From positions 31,866 through 95,865 of the forward strand of contig CAYXPR010000009.1 in the NCBI GenBank assembly GCA_964467255.1: 64,000 nucleotides of DNA, in the 5' to 3' direction. The notes under the pieces are model-generated. The model worked only from the letters and a program-made list of their open reading frames with translations, was not told where the DNA came from and ran no database searches. Shown one piece after another: positions 17,283 through 26,450 of this stretch. Position 1 is the stretch's first letter. Every line of letters starts with the position of its first letter. The stretch is from CAYXPR01 sp964467255 (lineage in GTDB: Bacteria > Pseudomonadota > Alphaproteobacteria > Rickettsiales > RGZB01). Both the position numbers and the translations under genes were made by a program.

Positions 17283-17753
17283 CTATTCGGCGATTTCAGG
17301 CAAAAAGCGTTTCACAAAGGCTTTGAGCGACAGCACTTCAGAACCCGGCGTGCTAACACCGACCTGCGCATTATCCACCGTGATGAAGCCGTTTTCATAG
17401 GGCAGGGATTTTACCGCGCAGCCGCCATCTAAGGCATCGAGCACGCCGTTTTTCTCCTTTAGCAAGAACACTGCCGGTGTATTGGCGGCGGTGACGATGC
17501 CGAAGGGGCAGATGCCCGTCCAGCTTTTAACGGTGACGGTAGTGCCAGCGGTGACTTTGCCCTTCAGCACGGCTTCGATTTCAATCTCGATGGTTTCGGG
17601 GCGTTCTTTTTTGCTGCTATCGGTGCGCTTGCCGATGATGACGGTATCCACCCCTTTTAAGGTTTGATCCAGCGTGAGCTGTTTGGCGCAGGGTGCGCAG
17701 GCCAAAGCAGGGCTGGCGAATAAAACGAGCAGGAGGGGGAGAAGAAAGCGCAT
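17283..17753 (-). CDS. Secreted protein with TIMP/NTR-like features
   Basis: This 156-aa protein has a signal peptide ending SPALA, after which the mature N-terminus would be CAPC (C19 and C22). Two more cysteines lie in WTGICPFG and GGCAVK. An N-terminal CxC or CxxC start, followed by GVDTVIIGKR and a beta-rich stretch with VLKGKV, is the plan of netrin/TIMP (NTR) domains, which occur in some bacterial secreted proteins of unknown role. The assignment is tentative. It sits 3 bp from each neighbour, between an acyl-CoA dehydrogenase and a glycosyltransferase, with no obvious functional tie to either. Confidence 0.65.
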   Translation of the reverse strand: MRFLLPLLLVLFASPALACAPCAKQLTLDQTLKGVDTVIIGKRTDSSKKERPETIEIEIEAVLKGKVTAGTTVTVKSWTGICPFGIVTAANTPAVFLLKEKNGVLDALDGGCAVKSLPYENGFITVDNAQVGVSTPGSEVLSLKAFVKRFLPEIAE

Positions 17754-17756
17754 GGG

Positions 17757-19532
17757 TTACTCCACATCAGGCATATGCAAGAATTTAGCACCCGCAGTGA
17801 GGGTGGCAAGCAAACCATAATGCTGCGGAAGTAATTTATTCATGAAAAAGCGCGCCGAGGCAAGCTTGGTTTCATAAAACAACTTTTCTTCGCCGTCTTT
17901 CTTCGCCAGTGCAATCTTCGCGGCCTTTGCCCACAAGTAACCCAGCACCACCAGCGAGAACATGCGCTGATATTCCACCGAAGCACCTGCGGCCTCCTCA
18001 GGGTTGGCCATGCCTTTTTGCGCAATCCACATACTGGCGCTTTGCAAAGAACCAATTGCCTGATGCAGCGGTTTGGTGAATTCTGCCATTTCGGGCACAT
18101 CGCGGTTGGCGGCGATAAATTCGGTGGCCGGATGGAAGAAGGTGCGCAAATAACGCCCCATGCCCATCGGCAATTTGCGACCGACTAAATCGAGCGCCTG
18201 CACACCGTTCGTGCCTTCGTAAATTTGCGTGATGCGTACGTCGCGCGCGAACTGCTCCATGCCATATTCTTTGATATAACCGTAACCACCGAACACCTGC
18301 ATGCCGATATTGGCGACATCCGAACCCATGTCGGTGAGGTAAGACTTCACAATCGGCGTCATCAGCTGAATGAAATCATCGCGCTCTTTGCGGAATTTTT
18401 CATCCGGATGGTGTTTGTGCAAATCCATCTGCAGTGCCACCCACATGACGAGCATGCGCATGCCTTCGGTGACCGAACGCATGGTGAGCAGCATGCGGCG
18501 CACGTCTGGGTGCACGGTAATGGGGTCCGCCGATTTTTCAGGGAACTTCGCGCCCTTAAGGCCGCGCCCCTGCGGACGCTCCTTCGCGTAAGCCAGCGCG
18601 TTTTGGTAGGACACTTCGGCGATACCAAGACCCTGCACGCCGACATAAATGCGCGCCTCATTCATCATGGTGAACATGGCTTTCAGGCCCTTATGCGGCA
18701 CGCCGACGAGCCATGCTTTGGCGCCGTCGTAATTCATCACGCAGGTGGGCGAGCCATGCAGACCCATTTTATGCTCAATGCCGCTGCACACGATTTTATT
18801 GCGTTCACCCGGTGTGCCATCCGGCTTCAGATTAAATTTTGAGGCCACGAAAAGGCTGATGCCTTTCACGCCCGCAGGCGCATCGGGCAGGCGCGCCAGA
18901 ATAAGGTGCACGATATTTTCCGTGGCATCCTGATCGCCTTCTGAGATGAAGATTTTACTGCCGGTGATGGAATAACTACCATCCCCATTTGGCTCGGCTT
19001 TGGTTTTTACAAGGCCCAGATCCGTACCCGCTTGTGGCTCGGTGAGGCACATCACCCCGCTCCACTCGCCGGAAATCATTTTCGGCAAGTAGCGGTCTTT
19101 GAGTTCATCGGCGGCATGTAGGTAGAGCGCATTCACCGCGCCATGCGTAAGGCCGGGCAGAAGCCCGAACGAAAGATTCGCCGAGCAAATCATTTCGGTG
19201 AGTGGCATGGCGAGCGCCTCAGGCAAACCTTGGCCGCCATATTTGGGGTCAAACGTGAAGGAGGCCCAGCCTGCCTCCACATAGGCTTTATACGCTTCTT
19301 TAAAGCCCTTCGGCAGAATCACGTTGCCGTTTTCAAACTTGAGCCCCTCTTTGTCACCGGACTGGTTGATGGGCTGCAGCACTTCTTCGCAGAACTGCGC
19401 GGCGCCTTCTAAAATCGGGTCGACGAGTGAAAGGTCAGCAAAGCCCTTGATGACGTCTTTATATTGTGCAACTTCCAGCAGCTCGTTGAGCACAAACTGG
19501 TAATCGCGTATGGGTGCTTTATAACTTGGCAT
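17757..19532 (-). CDS. acyl-CoA dehydrogenase (long form, DmdC/FadE5-like)
   Basis: This 591-aa FAD enzyme has the acyl-CoA dehydrogenase N, middle (MCLTEPQAGTDLG) and C-terminal domains, the catalytic-base region QIYEGTNGVQ, and an extra C-terminal segment of about 120 residues. The long form is shared by DmdC (methylmercaptopropionyl-CoA dehydrogenase) and FadE5-like enzymes; chain-length specificity cannot be read from sequence alone. It would carry out the first oxidation of beta-oxidation and lies 3 bp after the FadJ-like gene. Confidence 0.93.
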   Translation of the reverse strand: MPSYKAPIRDYQFVLNELLEVAQYKDVIKGFADLSLVDPILEGAAQFCEEVLQPINQSGDKEGLKFENGNVILPKGFKEAYKAYVEAGWASFTFDPKYGGQGLPEALAMPLTEMICSANLSFGLLPGLTHGAVNALYLHAADELKDRYLPKMISGEWSGVMCLTEPQAGTDLGLVKTKAEPNGDGSYSITGSKIFISEGDQDATENIVHLILARLPDAPAGVKGISLFVASKFNLKPDGTPGERNKIVCSGIEHKMGLHGSPTCVMNYDGAKAWLVGVPHKGLKAMFTMMNEARIYVGVQGLGIAEVSYQNALAYAKERPQGRGLKGAKFPEKSADPITVHPDVRRMLLTMRSVTEGMRMLVMWVALQMDLHKHHPDEKFRKERDDFIQLMTPIVKSYLTDMGSDVANIGMQVFGGYGYIKEYGMEQFARDVRITQIYEGTNGVQALDLVGRKLPMGMGRYLRTFFHPATEFIAANRDVPEMAEFTKPLHQAIGSLQSASMWIAQKGMANPEEAAGASVEYQRMFSLVVLGYLWAKAAKIALAKKDGEEKLFYETKLASARFFMNKLLPQHYGLLATLTAGAKFLHMPDVE

Positions 19533-19535
19533 ACA

Positions 19536-21932
19536 TTAGTTCCTCAACGGTTTACCGGTTTCCAGCATGTGTTCAATGCGGGCAAGTGAATCAGGATGCT
19601 TCACCAACTCCACAAACACATCACGCTCTAAGTCGAGCAAATCTTGTTCGGTGAGCGGCTTGCTGATACCGGCGTTGCCGCCGGAAAGCACTTTGGCGAG
19701 CGCGGTGGAAACCACTGCATCATGCGCCGTGGCCTTGCCGCTTTTCACGAAGCCTGCAATCGCCATGTGCAGCGCCGTGCGCGCCGTGGCACCCGGCAGG
19801 TGAATCACAGCGGGCTCTGGCGGTTTGTAATTCGGTGCGAGCTTCAGTGCGAGCGCTTTAGCATCGGCCAGCACGCGGCGGCGATTCATGGTGATGCCGT
19901 GAATTTCCGGCAGGATGAGCATGTCTTTTGCGTGTTCGGCAGATTCACCTACCTTGGCAGTCGCGATATATTCAAACGACTTAGTGACTGCGGGCATGGT
20001 GTTCAAGGCCTTCACGGGCGGAATGAAAGAGAACATGCCACCGACTTTTGCCACCAGCGATTCTTCCTTCTGGCGTTGACGCACATGGCGCACGAGCATT
20101 TCTTTGCAACCACCCCAACCCGGAATGAGGCCGACGCCCACTTCCACAAGGCCGGAATAAAACTCTACGTGCGCTTGCACCGCGTCGCAATGCAGCAGCA
20201 CTTCGCACCCGCCACCCAACGCCATGCCTGAAGGCGCACCCACCACAGGGAAGGGCGCATAACGCATGGCTTTGAACGTGTCCTGACCTTGTTTGATGAT
20301 ACCGTCGACGGTTTTCCATGCGGCGCAGTTCGCTACGAAGAGCAGCACGCCGATATTTGCACCGACCGAGAAATTATCCGCGTCATTGCCGATGATGAGC
20401 GCGCGGTGATCTTTCTTCACCAACTCCACCGCTTCAACAATCATGTCGAGCAGCATGGGGTCGAACGTATTCATTTTGGAAACGAATTCGAGGCACACGA
20501 CACCATCGCCGACATCCCACAATGCGGCGGACGGATTTTTCTTAATGGGTTTTTTGCCGCGCTTCACATCGGCCAGCATCCAGCTGCCTGCCGGTACGGC
20601 GATGGCGGTGTAGCCCTTGCCATCGAAATACATTTTCTTCGTGCCTTCTTCTTTGTAGAAATTGCCCGTGCCTACGGCAGAGAGAATTGGCGGCACGGCG
20701 ATGTTCATGGATTTTAATTTTTCAGCGAGCCATGCGGCGCCCGAAGAATCCTTCGTGCCAAGGCGGTCAACCAGCTCAAACGGGCCGTATTTCCAGTTGT
20801 AACCAAGGCGCATCGCATCATCCACCGCCACGACGTTCGACGCGATTTCAGGAATAAGGGATGCGGTGTAGCTCAGTAAATGCGCGAGCACGGACAGCGC
20901 ATACTGACCGCCTTTATCAGGGTGCTCCACGAGTGTGCGGAGACCATCTTTAGCTTTTTCCACGCTTTCAAGCTTGGCTTTTTCTTCCGGCCGGAAATTG
21001 CCGGTTTTAAAGTCGATCACTTCTTTAGATTTTTTGCCACCCTCGGTGTTGAGGCGGAAGAAGCCACCTTTGCCTTTGCGGCCCGTGTAGCCGTCTTTAA
21101 TCATTTTGGTGACGATTTCCGGCTCTTTATAGATGGTGCGGAAACCGTCTTTTTCTGGCAGGGAGTCAAACATTTCCTTTGCAATAAGCGGCAGCAAATC
21201 AATGCCAATCAAATCCATCAACCCGAACACACCGGTTTTCGGCACGCCGATGGGCTTGCCCATGACGCTGTCGGCCTCTTCCACCGTGAGGCCTAAACGC
21301 ATGGCCTCGAGCATGGCAATTTCCATCCAATACACGCCGATGCGGTTGGCAATGAAACCTGGCGTGTCGTTGCAATCCACCACGCCCTTGCCGAGCGTGA
21401 CGTCGCAGAAATTTCGGATGAGTTCGATGGTGTCTTTACGCGTTTCAGGCCCCGTGACGAGTTCGAGCAAGCGCATGTAGCGCGGCGGGTTAAAGAAGTG
21501 CGTAATCAAAAAGTCGCGTTTGAAACTTTCCGGCATACCTTCGGTGAGCGCATGCAGCGGAATGGTGGAGGTGTTTGACGACACAATCGCACCTTCCTTG
21601 CGGTAGGTATTCACCTTGCGGTAGACGTCTTTTTTGATTTCGAGTTTTTCGATGACGACTTCGATAATCCAGTCGCACTCTTTGAGCTTAGCGAGGTCAT
21701 CTTCCATGTTGCCGATGGTGATGTGTTTTAATTTGCGCGGGTGCGTGAGTGCGGCAGGTTTTGATTTTTTGAGTTTTTCGAGCGCGCCCTCGGTGAGCTG
21801 GTTGCGGGTTTTTGCGTCTTTGGGCACAATGTCGAGCAGCAGCACGTCTGTGCCGCTATTGGCGATGTGCGCGGCGATACCCGCACCCATGACGCCTGAA
21901 CCAATTACCGCTACTTTTTTAATGTCCCGCAT
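19536..21932 (-). CDS. Bifunctional 3-hydroxyacyl-CoA dehydrogenase / enoyl-CoA hydratase
   Basis: This 798-aa protein joins two beta-oxidation steps. The N-terminal part is a 3-hydroxyacyl-CoA dehydrogenase with NAD motif GSGVMGAG (residues 11-18) and the following ITHFFNPPRYMRLLELV. The C-terminal part is a crotonase fold with GGGCEVLLHCD and a later PGWGG. The order dehydrogenase then hydratase is the reverse of E. coli FadB/FadJ and is common in alphaproteobacteria. It sits between the thiolase and acyl-CoA dehydrogenase genes in one operon. Confidence 0.93.
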   Translation of the reverse strand: MRDIKKVAVIGSGVMGAGIAAHIANSGTDVLLLDIVPKDAKTRNQLTEGALEKLKKSKPAALTHPRKLKHITIGNMEDDLAKLKECDWIIEVVIEKLEIKKDVYRKVNTYRKEGAIVSSNTSTIPLHALTEGMPESFKRDFLITHFFNPPRYMRLLELVTGPETRKDTIELIRNFCDVTLGKGVVDCNDTPGFIANRIGVYWMEIAMLEAMRLGLTVEEADSVMGKPIGVPKTGVFGLMDLIGIDLLPLIAKEMFDSLPEKDGFRTIYKEPEIVTKMIKDGYTGRKGKGGFFRLNTEGGKKSKEVIDFKTGNFRPEEKAKLESVEKAKDGLRTLVEHPDKGGQYALSVLAHLLSYTASLIPEIASNVVAVDDAMRLGYNWKYGPFELVDRLGTKDSSGAAWLAEKLKSMNIAVPPILSAVGTGNFYKEEGTKKMYFDGKGYTAIAVPAGSWMLADVKRGKKPIKKNPSAALWDVGDGVVCLEFVSKMNTFDPMLLDMIVEAVELVKKDHRALIIGNDADNFSVGANIGVLLFVANCAAWKTVDGIIKQGQDTFKAMRYAPFPVVGAPSGMALGGGCEVLLHCDAVQAHVEFYSGLVEVGVGLIPGWGGCKEMLVRHVRQRQKEESLVAKVGGMFSFIPPVKALNTMPAVTKSFEYIATAKVGESAEHAKDMLILPEIHGITMNRRRVLADAKALALKLAPNYKPPEPAVIHLPGATARTALHMAIAGFVKSGKATAHDAVVSTALAKVLSGGNAGISKPLTEQDLLDLERDVFVELVKHPDSLARIEHMLETGKPLRN

Positions 21933-21959
21933 ACCTGCACCATGATGTGTAAAAAATGT

Positions 21960-22592
21960 TTAGTCCCGACTTGTTCCGCGCTCCAGTTTTGCTAATTCTT
22001 TTTGTAGGCTTAAAAAAAGCCCGCGGTTGGAGGGCTCGAACCCTTCCGACAGGCGGCGGAATTCCGCCATCTCTTCCGGCTTTATCTCGACCTCGCCATT
22101 TTCGTCAGGCGTTTTGCCCTTCATCAGACTTTCTGTGCGGTGCTTGTGGCTGTATGCACCGATATCGATGGGGTTAGTGGTAAGGCCTTCCTTGTTGGCA
22201 CCCTGTGAGACGAAAATGCCGACATCATCGCATTTTTCGACCAATTCTTTGATGTCTTGAATGATGGTTTTCCGCTCCTCTTTTGTGAGGGGCGTTTGCG
22301 GGTTTACCACCACTTTTAAAAGCGCCGCCAGGCTTTGCGAAAGCATGTATTCCATTTCATGTTCTTCGGGCTGATTTTCATGACGCTTTGTTGGTGCCAT
22401 TAAATCCCATTTTGGCGATACGCCGAGATGCATTTCATTCAAATGTGCAAATGCGCCCGAGACTTCTGACCTGCGCTGATCCAGCACGCGCAATTTGCCA
22501 GACGCGCCTGCGCTGATCACCTCGTTGACATCACCATTTAGCTGCGCAAGGCGTTCTTGCAGGCTTAACATGTCGGCGGGCGAGATGCGCAT
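21960..22592 (-). CDS. Orphan protein inside the beta-oxidation operon
   Basis: I do not recognise this 210-aa protein. It has no signal peptide or membrane helix; most of it looks helical and highly charged, with the run EERKTIIQDIKELVEK. The start is ATG at 22592, 2 bp after the thiolase stop; an open extension to 22643 lies wholly inside thiolase. Its place between the thiolase and FadJ-like genes means it is cotranscribed with them, but the sequence does not suggest an enzyme. Confidence 0.7.
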   Translation of the reverse strand: MRISPADMLSLQERLAQLNGDVNEVISAGASGKLRVLDQRRSEVSGAFAHLNEMHLGVSPKWDLMAPTKRHENQPEEHEMEYMLSQSLAALLKVVVNPQTPLTKEERKTIIQDIKELVEKCDDVGIFVSQGANKEGLTTNPIDIGAYSHKHRTESLMKGKTPDENGEVEIKPEEMAEFRRLSEGFEPSNRGLFLSLQKELAKLERGTSRD

Positions 22593-22594
22593 GG

Positions 22595-23719
22595 TCAAAT
22601 GGCCTCCAGCACCGTGGCGATACCCTGTCCGCCGCCGATACACATGGTGGCGAGGGCATATTTTTTCTTTTCACGCTTTAACAGCAGCGCAGCTTTACCA
22701 GTGACACGCCCGCCGGATGCGCCGAGCGGATGGCCAATCGCAATCGCGCCGCCATCGATATTCAATTTGCTTTCATCAATGCCGAGGTCTCGTATCACCG
22801 CCATGGATTGTGCGGCAAACGCTTCGTTCAGTTCGATAATATCGATGTCTTTGATCGTAAGGCCAGCGCGGGCAAGCGCTTTTTGTGAAGCGCCTACGGG
22901 GCCAATACCCATGATTTCCGGCGCGCAGCCCGAAACGGCCATGCTTTTAATGCGGGCAAGCTTCGGTAATTTGTGCTTGTCAGCATATTCTTCTGAGGTG
23001 AGCAGCACACAGGATGCGCCGTCCGTTAAGGGACTGGATGTGCCTGCCGTGACCGAGCCCTTGGCAAGGAACGGCGGCTTTAATTCGGCAAGTTTTTCAA
23101 GTGTGGTGTCGCCGCGCACGCAACCATCTGTATCCACCGCGCCGATGGCCATGACTTCGTCTTTATATTTACCAGCCTTAATCGCCGCCGCTGCTTTCTG
23201 GTGGCTTTTCAGCGCGAATTCTTCCTGCGCCTTACGCGAGATTTTATACTTACTGGCGAGATTTTCTGCCGTGATGCCCATGGCTTCATACGCCTCAGGA
23301 TAACGTTCATACAGCGCCGGATTCGGCGCGGGGGTAAAGCCCACCATCGGCACGCTGGTCATGGATTCCACTCCGCCGCACAAAAACACATCACCGCTGC
23401 CGGTGGCAATTGCCCCCGCCGCATCGTGAATGGTTTGCATGGATGAACCGCAGAAGCGGTTGGAGGTGACGCCCGCCACGGTGACCGGCAGGCCCGCGAT
23501 GAAGGCCACCAAGCGGCCAATGTTAAGGCCCTGCTCACCTTCAGGGAAGGCGCAGCCGAGTTTAATGTCTTCAATATCGGCGGGGTTTATTTTGGTGCGC
23601 GCGACAAGCTCTTTAATGACGGCAGCGGCCAAATCATCGGGCCGGACATGCGCTAAAGCGCCTTTGTGCGCGGGGGTGAAGGGTGAACGGACATAGCCAC
23701 AAATGACTGCCTGACGCAT
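22595..23719 (-). CDS. acetyl-CoA acyltransferase (thiolase)
   Basis: This 374-aa enzyme performs the last step of beta-oxidation, cleaving 3-ketoacyl-CoA. The nucleophile is C90 in SNRFCGSSMQ, the second motif is NEAFAAQ, the catalytic His is in GHPLGASGGR, and the C-terminal Cys is in CIGGGQG. Length is a little short but all motifs are intact. A strong GGGAGGA site precedes the ATG. It heads the operon thiolase, orphan, FadJ-like, acyl-CoA dehydrogenase. An inverted repeat upstream (23739-23788) may be an operator. Confidence 0.94.
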   Translation of the reverse strand: MRQAVICGYVRSPFTPAHKGALAHVRPDDLAAAVIKELVARTKINPADIEDIKLGCAFPEGEQGLNIGRLVAFIAGLPVTVAGVTSNRFCGSSMQTIHDAAGAIATGSGDVFLCGGVESMTSVPMVGFTPAPNPALYERYPEAYEAMGITAENLASKYKISRKAQEEFALKSHQKAAAAIKAGKYKDEVMAIGAVDTDGCVRGDTTLEKLAELKPPFLAKGSVTAGTSSPLTDGASCVLLTSEEYADKHKLPKLARIKSMAVSGCAPEIMGIGPVGASQKALARAGLTIKDIDIIELNEAFAAQSMAVIRDLGIDESKLNIDGGAIAIGHPLGASGGRVTGKAALLLKREKKKYALATMCIGGGQGIATVLEAI

Positions 23720-23738
23720 CGGAAAAATCCTCCCTCAA

Positions 23739-23788
23739 GCAAGAAAGCTAAAATGCAGCTAGAATACTGTTTTTTATTCGTTTCTTGC
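23739..23788 (-). repeat. Inverted repeat upstream of the thiolase operon
   Basis: GCAAGAAA at 23739-23746 is the exact reverse complement of TTTCTTGC at 23781-23788, with a 34-bp spacer that is A+T-rich and could hold the promoter. It lies 20 bp upstream of the thiolase start codon. Paired half-sites of this kind can bind a dimeric fatty-acid-responsive repressor, but no regulator gene is adjacent. Confidence 0.4.
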
Positions 23789-23882
23789 GGTTATCAGCCT
23801 ACGCGATTCATGGGCGCGTGTAAAGCGTAAAGCATGGTGCAGTGCGATAATTTAGGGGGTTATTAACCTATTCAGGGCACGC

Positions 23883-24656
23883 CTATTCACGCCATGCACC
23901 AGCGCCCAACTCTTTTAGGGCTTTTGCTGTGGCCTCAACCATCTGTGCGCTGCGTTCAAAGGCTTGGGCGGCTTTAAGTGCATCGCCGGCCTCTTTGCGG
24001 TCATACTTGCCCATGGCAATATTGTATTCTACCACCCACATGGGGCCGGATAAATCACCATCATCCCTCCGCTCGATGGCGTCTTTTAGCTTTACGGCGC
24101 GCGAAACAATGTCGGATTTTGGCATGGGGATTGTATCGGCATGATAGAGGTTAATCGCATCAAGTAAATCATGTCGCATGGAAACCATCTCCAGCCGCTC
24201 CCGCTCATTCCGGTGGCTGAGTTGGATGAAATTCTCAAACGCAGGATTTTTCAGCTCATCGCGCACGCGAAGGAAAAGCGCGTCCAGCTGGTCATCGAGG
24301 CAATTTGCGCGGATGTCGTTAAAATAATCGACATGTGAGCGCCGGAGCGAAAGCACGGCTTTGCCCGGCTGAAGGGGGTCAGTAAAACTGTAGGAAAAAC
24401 TTTCCTCCGGCAGCAGGGCGGACATGGATTTCAGCAGTTCGCGCACCGCATCTTTTTGTTCGGCGGTTTCGTAAGAGACGGCGCATTCTATATCGGGGTT
24501 TGTCGCGCGTAACATGCGCTGTGTGCGAACATTCATGTTGCCGAACTCTTGCAGTTCTTCCCACGTGGCGCGCGTTAGCCCGTGGAAAATCACCTGCTGG
24601 TGCCCCTGAATCTGTTCTTCTGTTAATGCAGACATGGACGAACGCTTTAGCGCCAT
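23883..24656 (-). CDS. Orphan cytoplasmic protein with CtrA-type box (257 aa)
   Basis: I do not recognise this protein. It has no signal peptide or membrane helix and looks mostly helical; the C-terminal third (GDALKAAQAFERSAQMVEAT) could form a helical bundle. The ATG at 24656 is chosen because GGAGGGG lies 7 nt upstream; the frame also has a later Met (MSALTEEQ at 24635). A perfect TTAA-N7-TTAAC box ends 38 bp before the ATG on the coding strand, followed by TATGCT as a possible -10. It shares this type of box with four other orphan genes in the window. Confidence 0.7.
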   Translation of the reverse strand: MALKRSSMSALTEEQIQGHQQVIFHGLTRATWEELQEFGNMNVRTQRMLRATNPDIECAVSYETAEQKDAVRELLKSMSALLPEESFSYSFTDPLQPGKAVLSLRRSHVDYFNDIRANCLDDQLDALFLRVRDELKNPAFENFIQLSHRNERERLEMVSMRHDLLDAINLYHADTIPMPKSDIVSRAVKLKDAIERRDDGDLSGPMWVVEYNIAMGKYDRKEAGDALKAAQAFERSAQMVEATAKALKELGAGAWRE

Positions 24657-24694
24657 ACACACACCCCTCCATCATCCAGCATATGGGCAAGATA

Positions 24695-24710
24695 GTTAAA
24701 AAAACGTTAA
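24695..24710 (-). promoter_or_regulatory. CtrA-type box, TTAA-N7-TTAAC
   Basis: The minus strand reads TTAACGTTTTTTTAAC. This matches the CtrA consensus known from Caulobacter. It lies between the acyl-CoA ligase stop-proximal end and the 257-aa orphan gene, 38 bp before that gene's ATG. The hexamer TATGCT begins 11 nt after the box. Confidence 0.6.
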
Positions 24711-24727
24711 GAAAGAGGGCGTTAACA

Positions 24728-26389
24728 CTAACGGAGCGTTTTTTTATCGATTTTGCCAATCAGGGTTTTGGGCAAAGCGTCGCGGAATTCAAATTCACGC
24801 GGCATTTCATACTTGGCCAGGTGATTCAGCAAAAAGCCGCGTAAGACATCTTCGGTTAAGATTTGGCCGGGCCGCACGACCACGAAAGCCTTCACCGCCT
24901 GCCCGTATTTTTTATCATCTACGCCAATCACGGCTACTTCCAGCACGGCAGAATGTTTGTAAATCGCCTCTTCGATATTGCGCGGATACACATTGAAACC
25001 GTGAGTGAGAATCATATCCTTCCGGCGGTCGACGATGAAGAAATATCCGTCTGTATCGTAGTAACCGATATCGCCTGTACGCAGCACACCGCCCTTTAGC
25101 ACGGCATCGGTTTCTTTTTTGTTTTTCCAGTAACCTTGCATCACCTGTGGGCCACGCACGCAGAGCTCGCCGATTTCATCCACACCGAGGAACTGCCCGC
25201 GCTTTTCCATATTCTCAATTAAAATTTCCGTTTGCGGCAGCGGCAGACCGATGCACGCCTTTTGTTTGCCCACCAGCGGGTTGGCGGCGACCACGGGCGA
25301 GGCTTCGGTCAGCCCGTAGCCCTCAAGCAACATGCAGCCCGCCGCATGTTCAAAACGCTGTTTGATTTCCATCGGCAGTGGCGCGCCGCCCGAGATGCAG
25401 ATTTTGAGTGACGTGAGGTTGTAATTTTTTATCGAAGGCTCATTGGCGAGGGCGGCGAAGAGCGACGGCACACCCGGCATAAGGGTGGGTTTTTTCTTCG
25501 CGATGTCTTTCAGCACGGCCTTGATTTCAAAGCGCGGATGCAAAATGAGTGTGGCACCCAAGAAAAGACCCATGTTCATGATGGTCGTCATGGCGAAACA
25601 ATGGAATAGCGGCAGTACGCCGAGCAGGCGCTCATGTCCTTCTTTTAAGCTGCTGCACCAGAGCACACATTGCTGCGCGTTGGCGTAGAGATTTTCATGC
25701 GTGAGTTCGGCCGCTTTGGGCGTGCCCGTGGTGCCACCGGTATATTGCAGCACGGCAATGTCTTTCGACGGATTGATTTTTGCCGGTTCGAATTCTTCGT
25801 CATGCGCGCACGCAAGTGCCGACCACTCCACATGCACCGCATCCTTTTTAATACGGGAGAGATTGCGCCCCTTAAACACACGGAATAAACAGCCCTTCAG
25901 GGCAGGAAGTGCTTCAGCAAAGCGCACAGTGACGAGCGTGCTAATCAGCCCTTCATCGGCAATGGCGCGGATTTTTTCGTAGAGCACTTTGACGTCGAGC
26001 GAGATGACAATTTTTGTGCCGGAGTCTTTAATCTGGTGCTGGAGTTCCATTGGCGCGGCGAGCGGGCTTAAATTCACCACCGTGCCGCCCGCCTTTAAAA
26101 TAGCGAAATAGCTGACAACGCTGTGCGGGCAGTTGGGCAGCATGATGCCCACTTTGGTGCCTTTTTTTACGCCCAGGCGCTTCAAACCCCGCGCCGTGCA
26201 ATTCACCGCGTCATGCAGTTCCTGATAGGAATAGGTCTTGCCTAAAAAATCGATTGCGGTATGTTCGGGAAACTTTGCCGCCGCTTGGTCTAAAATGGCA
26301 TAGAGCGGCTTGCTGGCGATCGGATGATCCCACTCTACGCCCTTGGGGTACGATGCCAGCCAAGGGTTTTTTTTATTCGGTTTCTTCAT
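24728..26389 (-). CDS. Long-chain acyl-CoA ligase (AMP-forming)
   Basis: This 553-aa enzyme activates a fatty acid to acyl-CoA with ATP. It has the AMP-binding P-loop QYTGGTTGTPKAAELTH, the EGYGLTEASPV motif, the TGDIGYYDTDGYFFIVDRRKD block and the C-terminal lysine region LPKTLIGKIDKKTLR. I place the start at 26389 (MKKPNKKNPW) with GGAG upstream; the open frame to 26560 overlaps the divergent reductase gene and is not credible. It would feed the beta-oxidation enzymes at 17757-23719. Confidence 0.92.
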   Translation of the reverse strand: MKKPNKKNPWLASYPKGVEWDHPIASKPLYAILDQAAAKFPEHTAIDFLGKTYSYQELHDAVNCTARGLKRLGVKKGTKVGIMLPNCPHSVVSYFAILKAGGTVVNLSPLAAPMELQHQIKDSGTKIVISLDVKVLYEKIRAIADEGLISTLVTVRFAEALPALKGCLFRVFKGRNLSRIKKDAVHVEWSALACAHDEEFEPAKINPSKDIAVLQYTGGTTGTPKAAELTHENLYANAQQCVLWCSSLKEGHERLLGVLPLFHCFAMTTIMNMGLFLGATLILHPRFEIKAVLKDIAKKKPTLMPGVPSLFAALANEPSIKNYNLTSLKICISGGAPLPMEIKQRFEHAAGCMLLEGYGLTEASPVVAANPLVGKQKACIGLPLPQTEILIENMEKRGQFLGVDEIGELCVRGPQVMQGYWKNKKETDAVLKGGVLRTGDIGYYDTDGYFFIVDRRKDMILTHGFNVYPRNIEEAIYKHSAVLEVAVIGVDDKKYGQAVKAFVVVRPGQILTEDVLRGFLLNHLAKYEMPREFEFRDALPKTLIGKIDKKTLR

Positions 26390-26450
26390 CGTCCTCTCTC
26401 TCCGTTTAGAGGGCAATGAGAAGTGTAGCATAAGTTGGTAACGCAAAACT

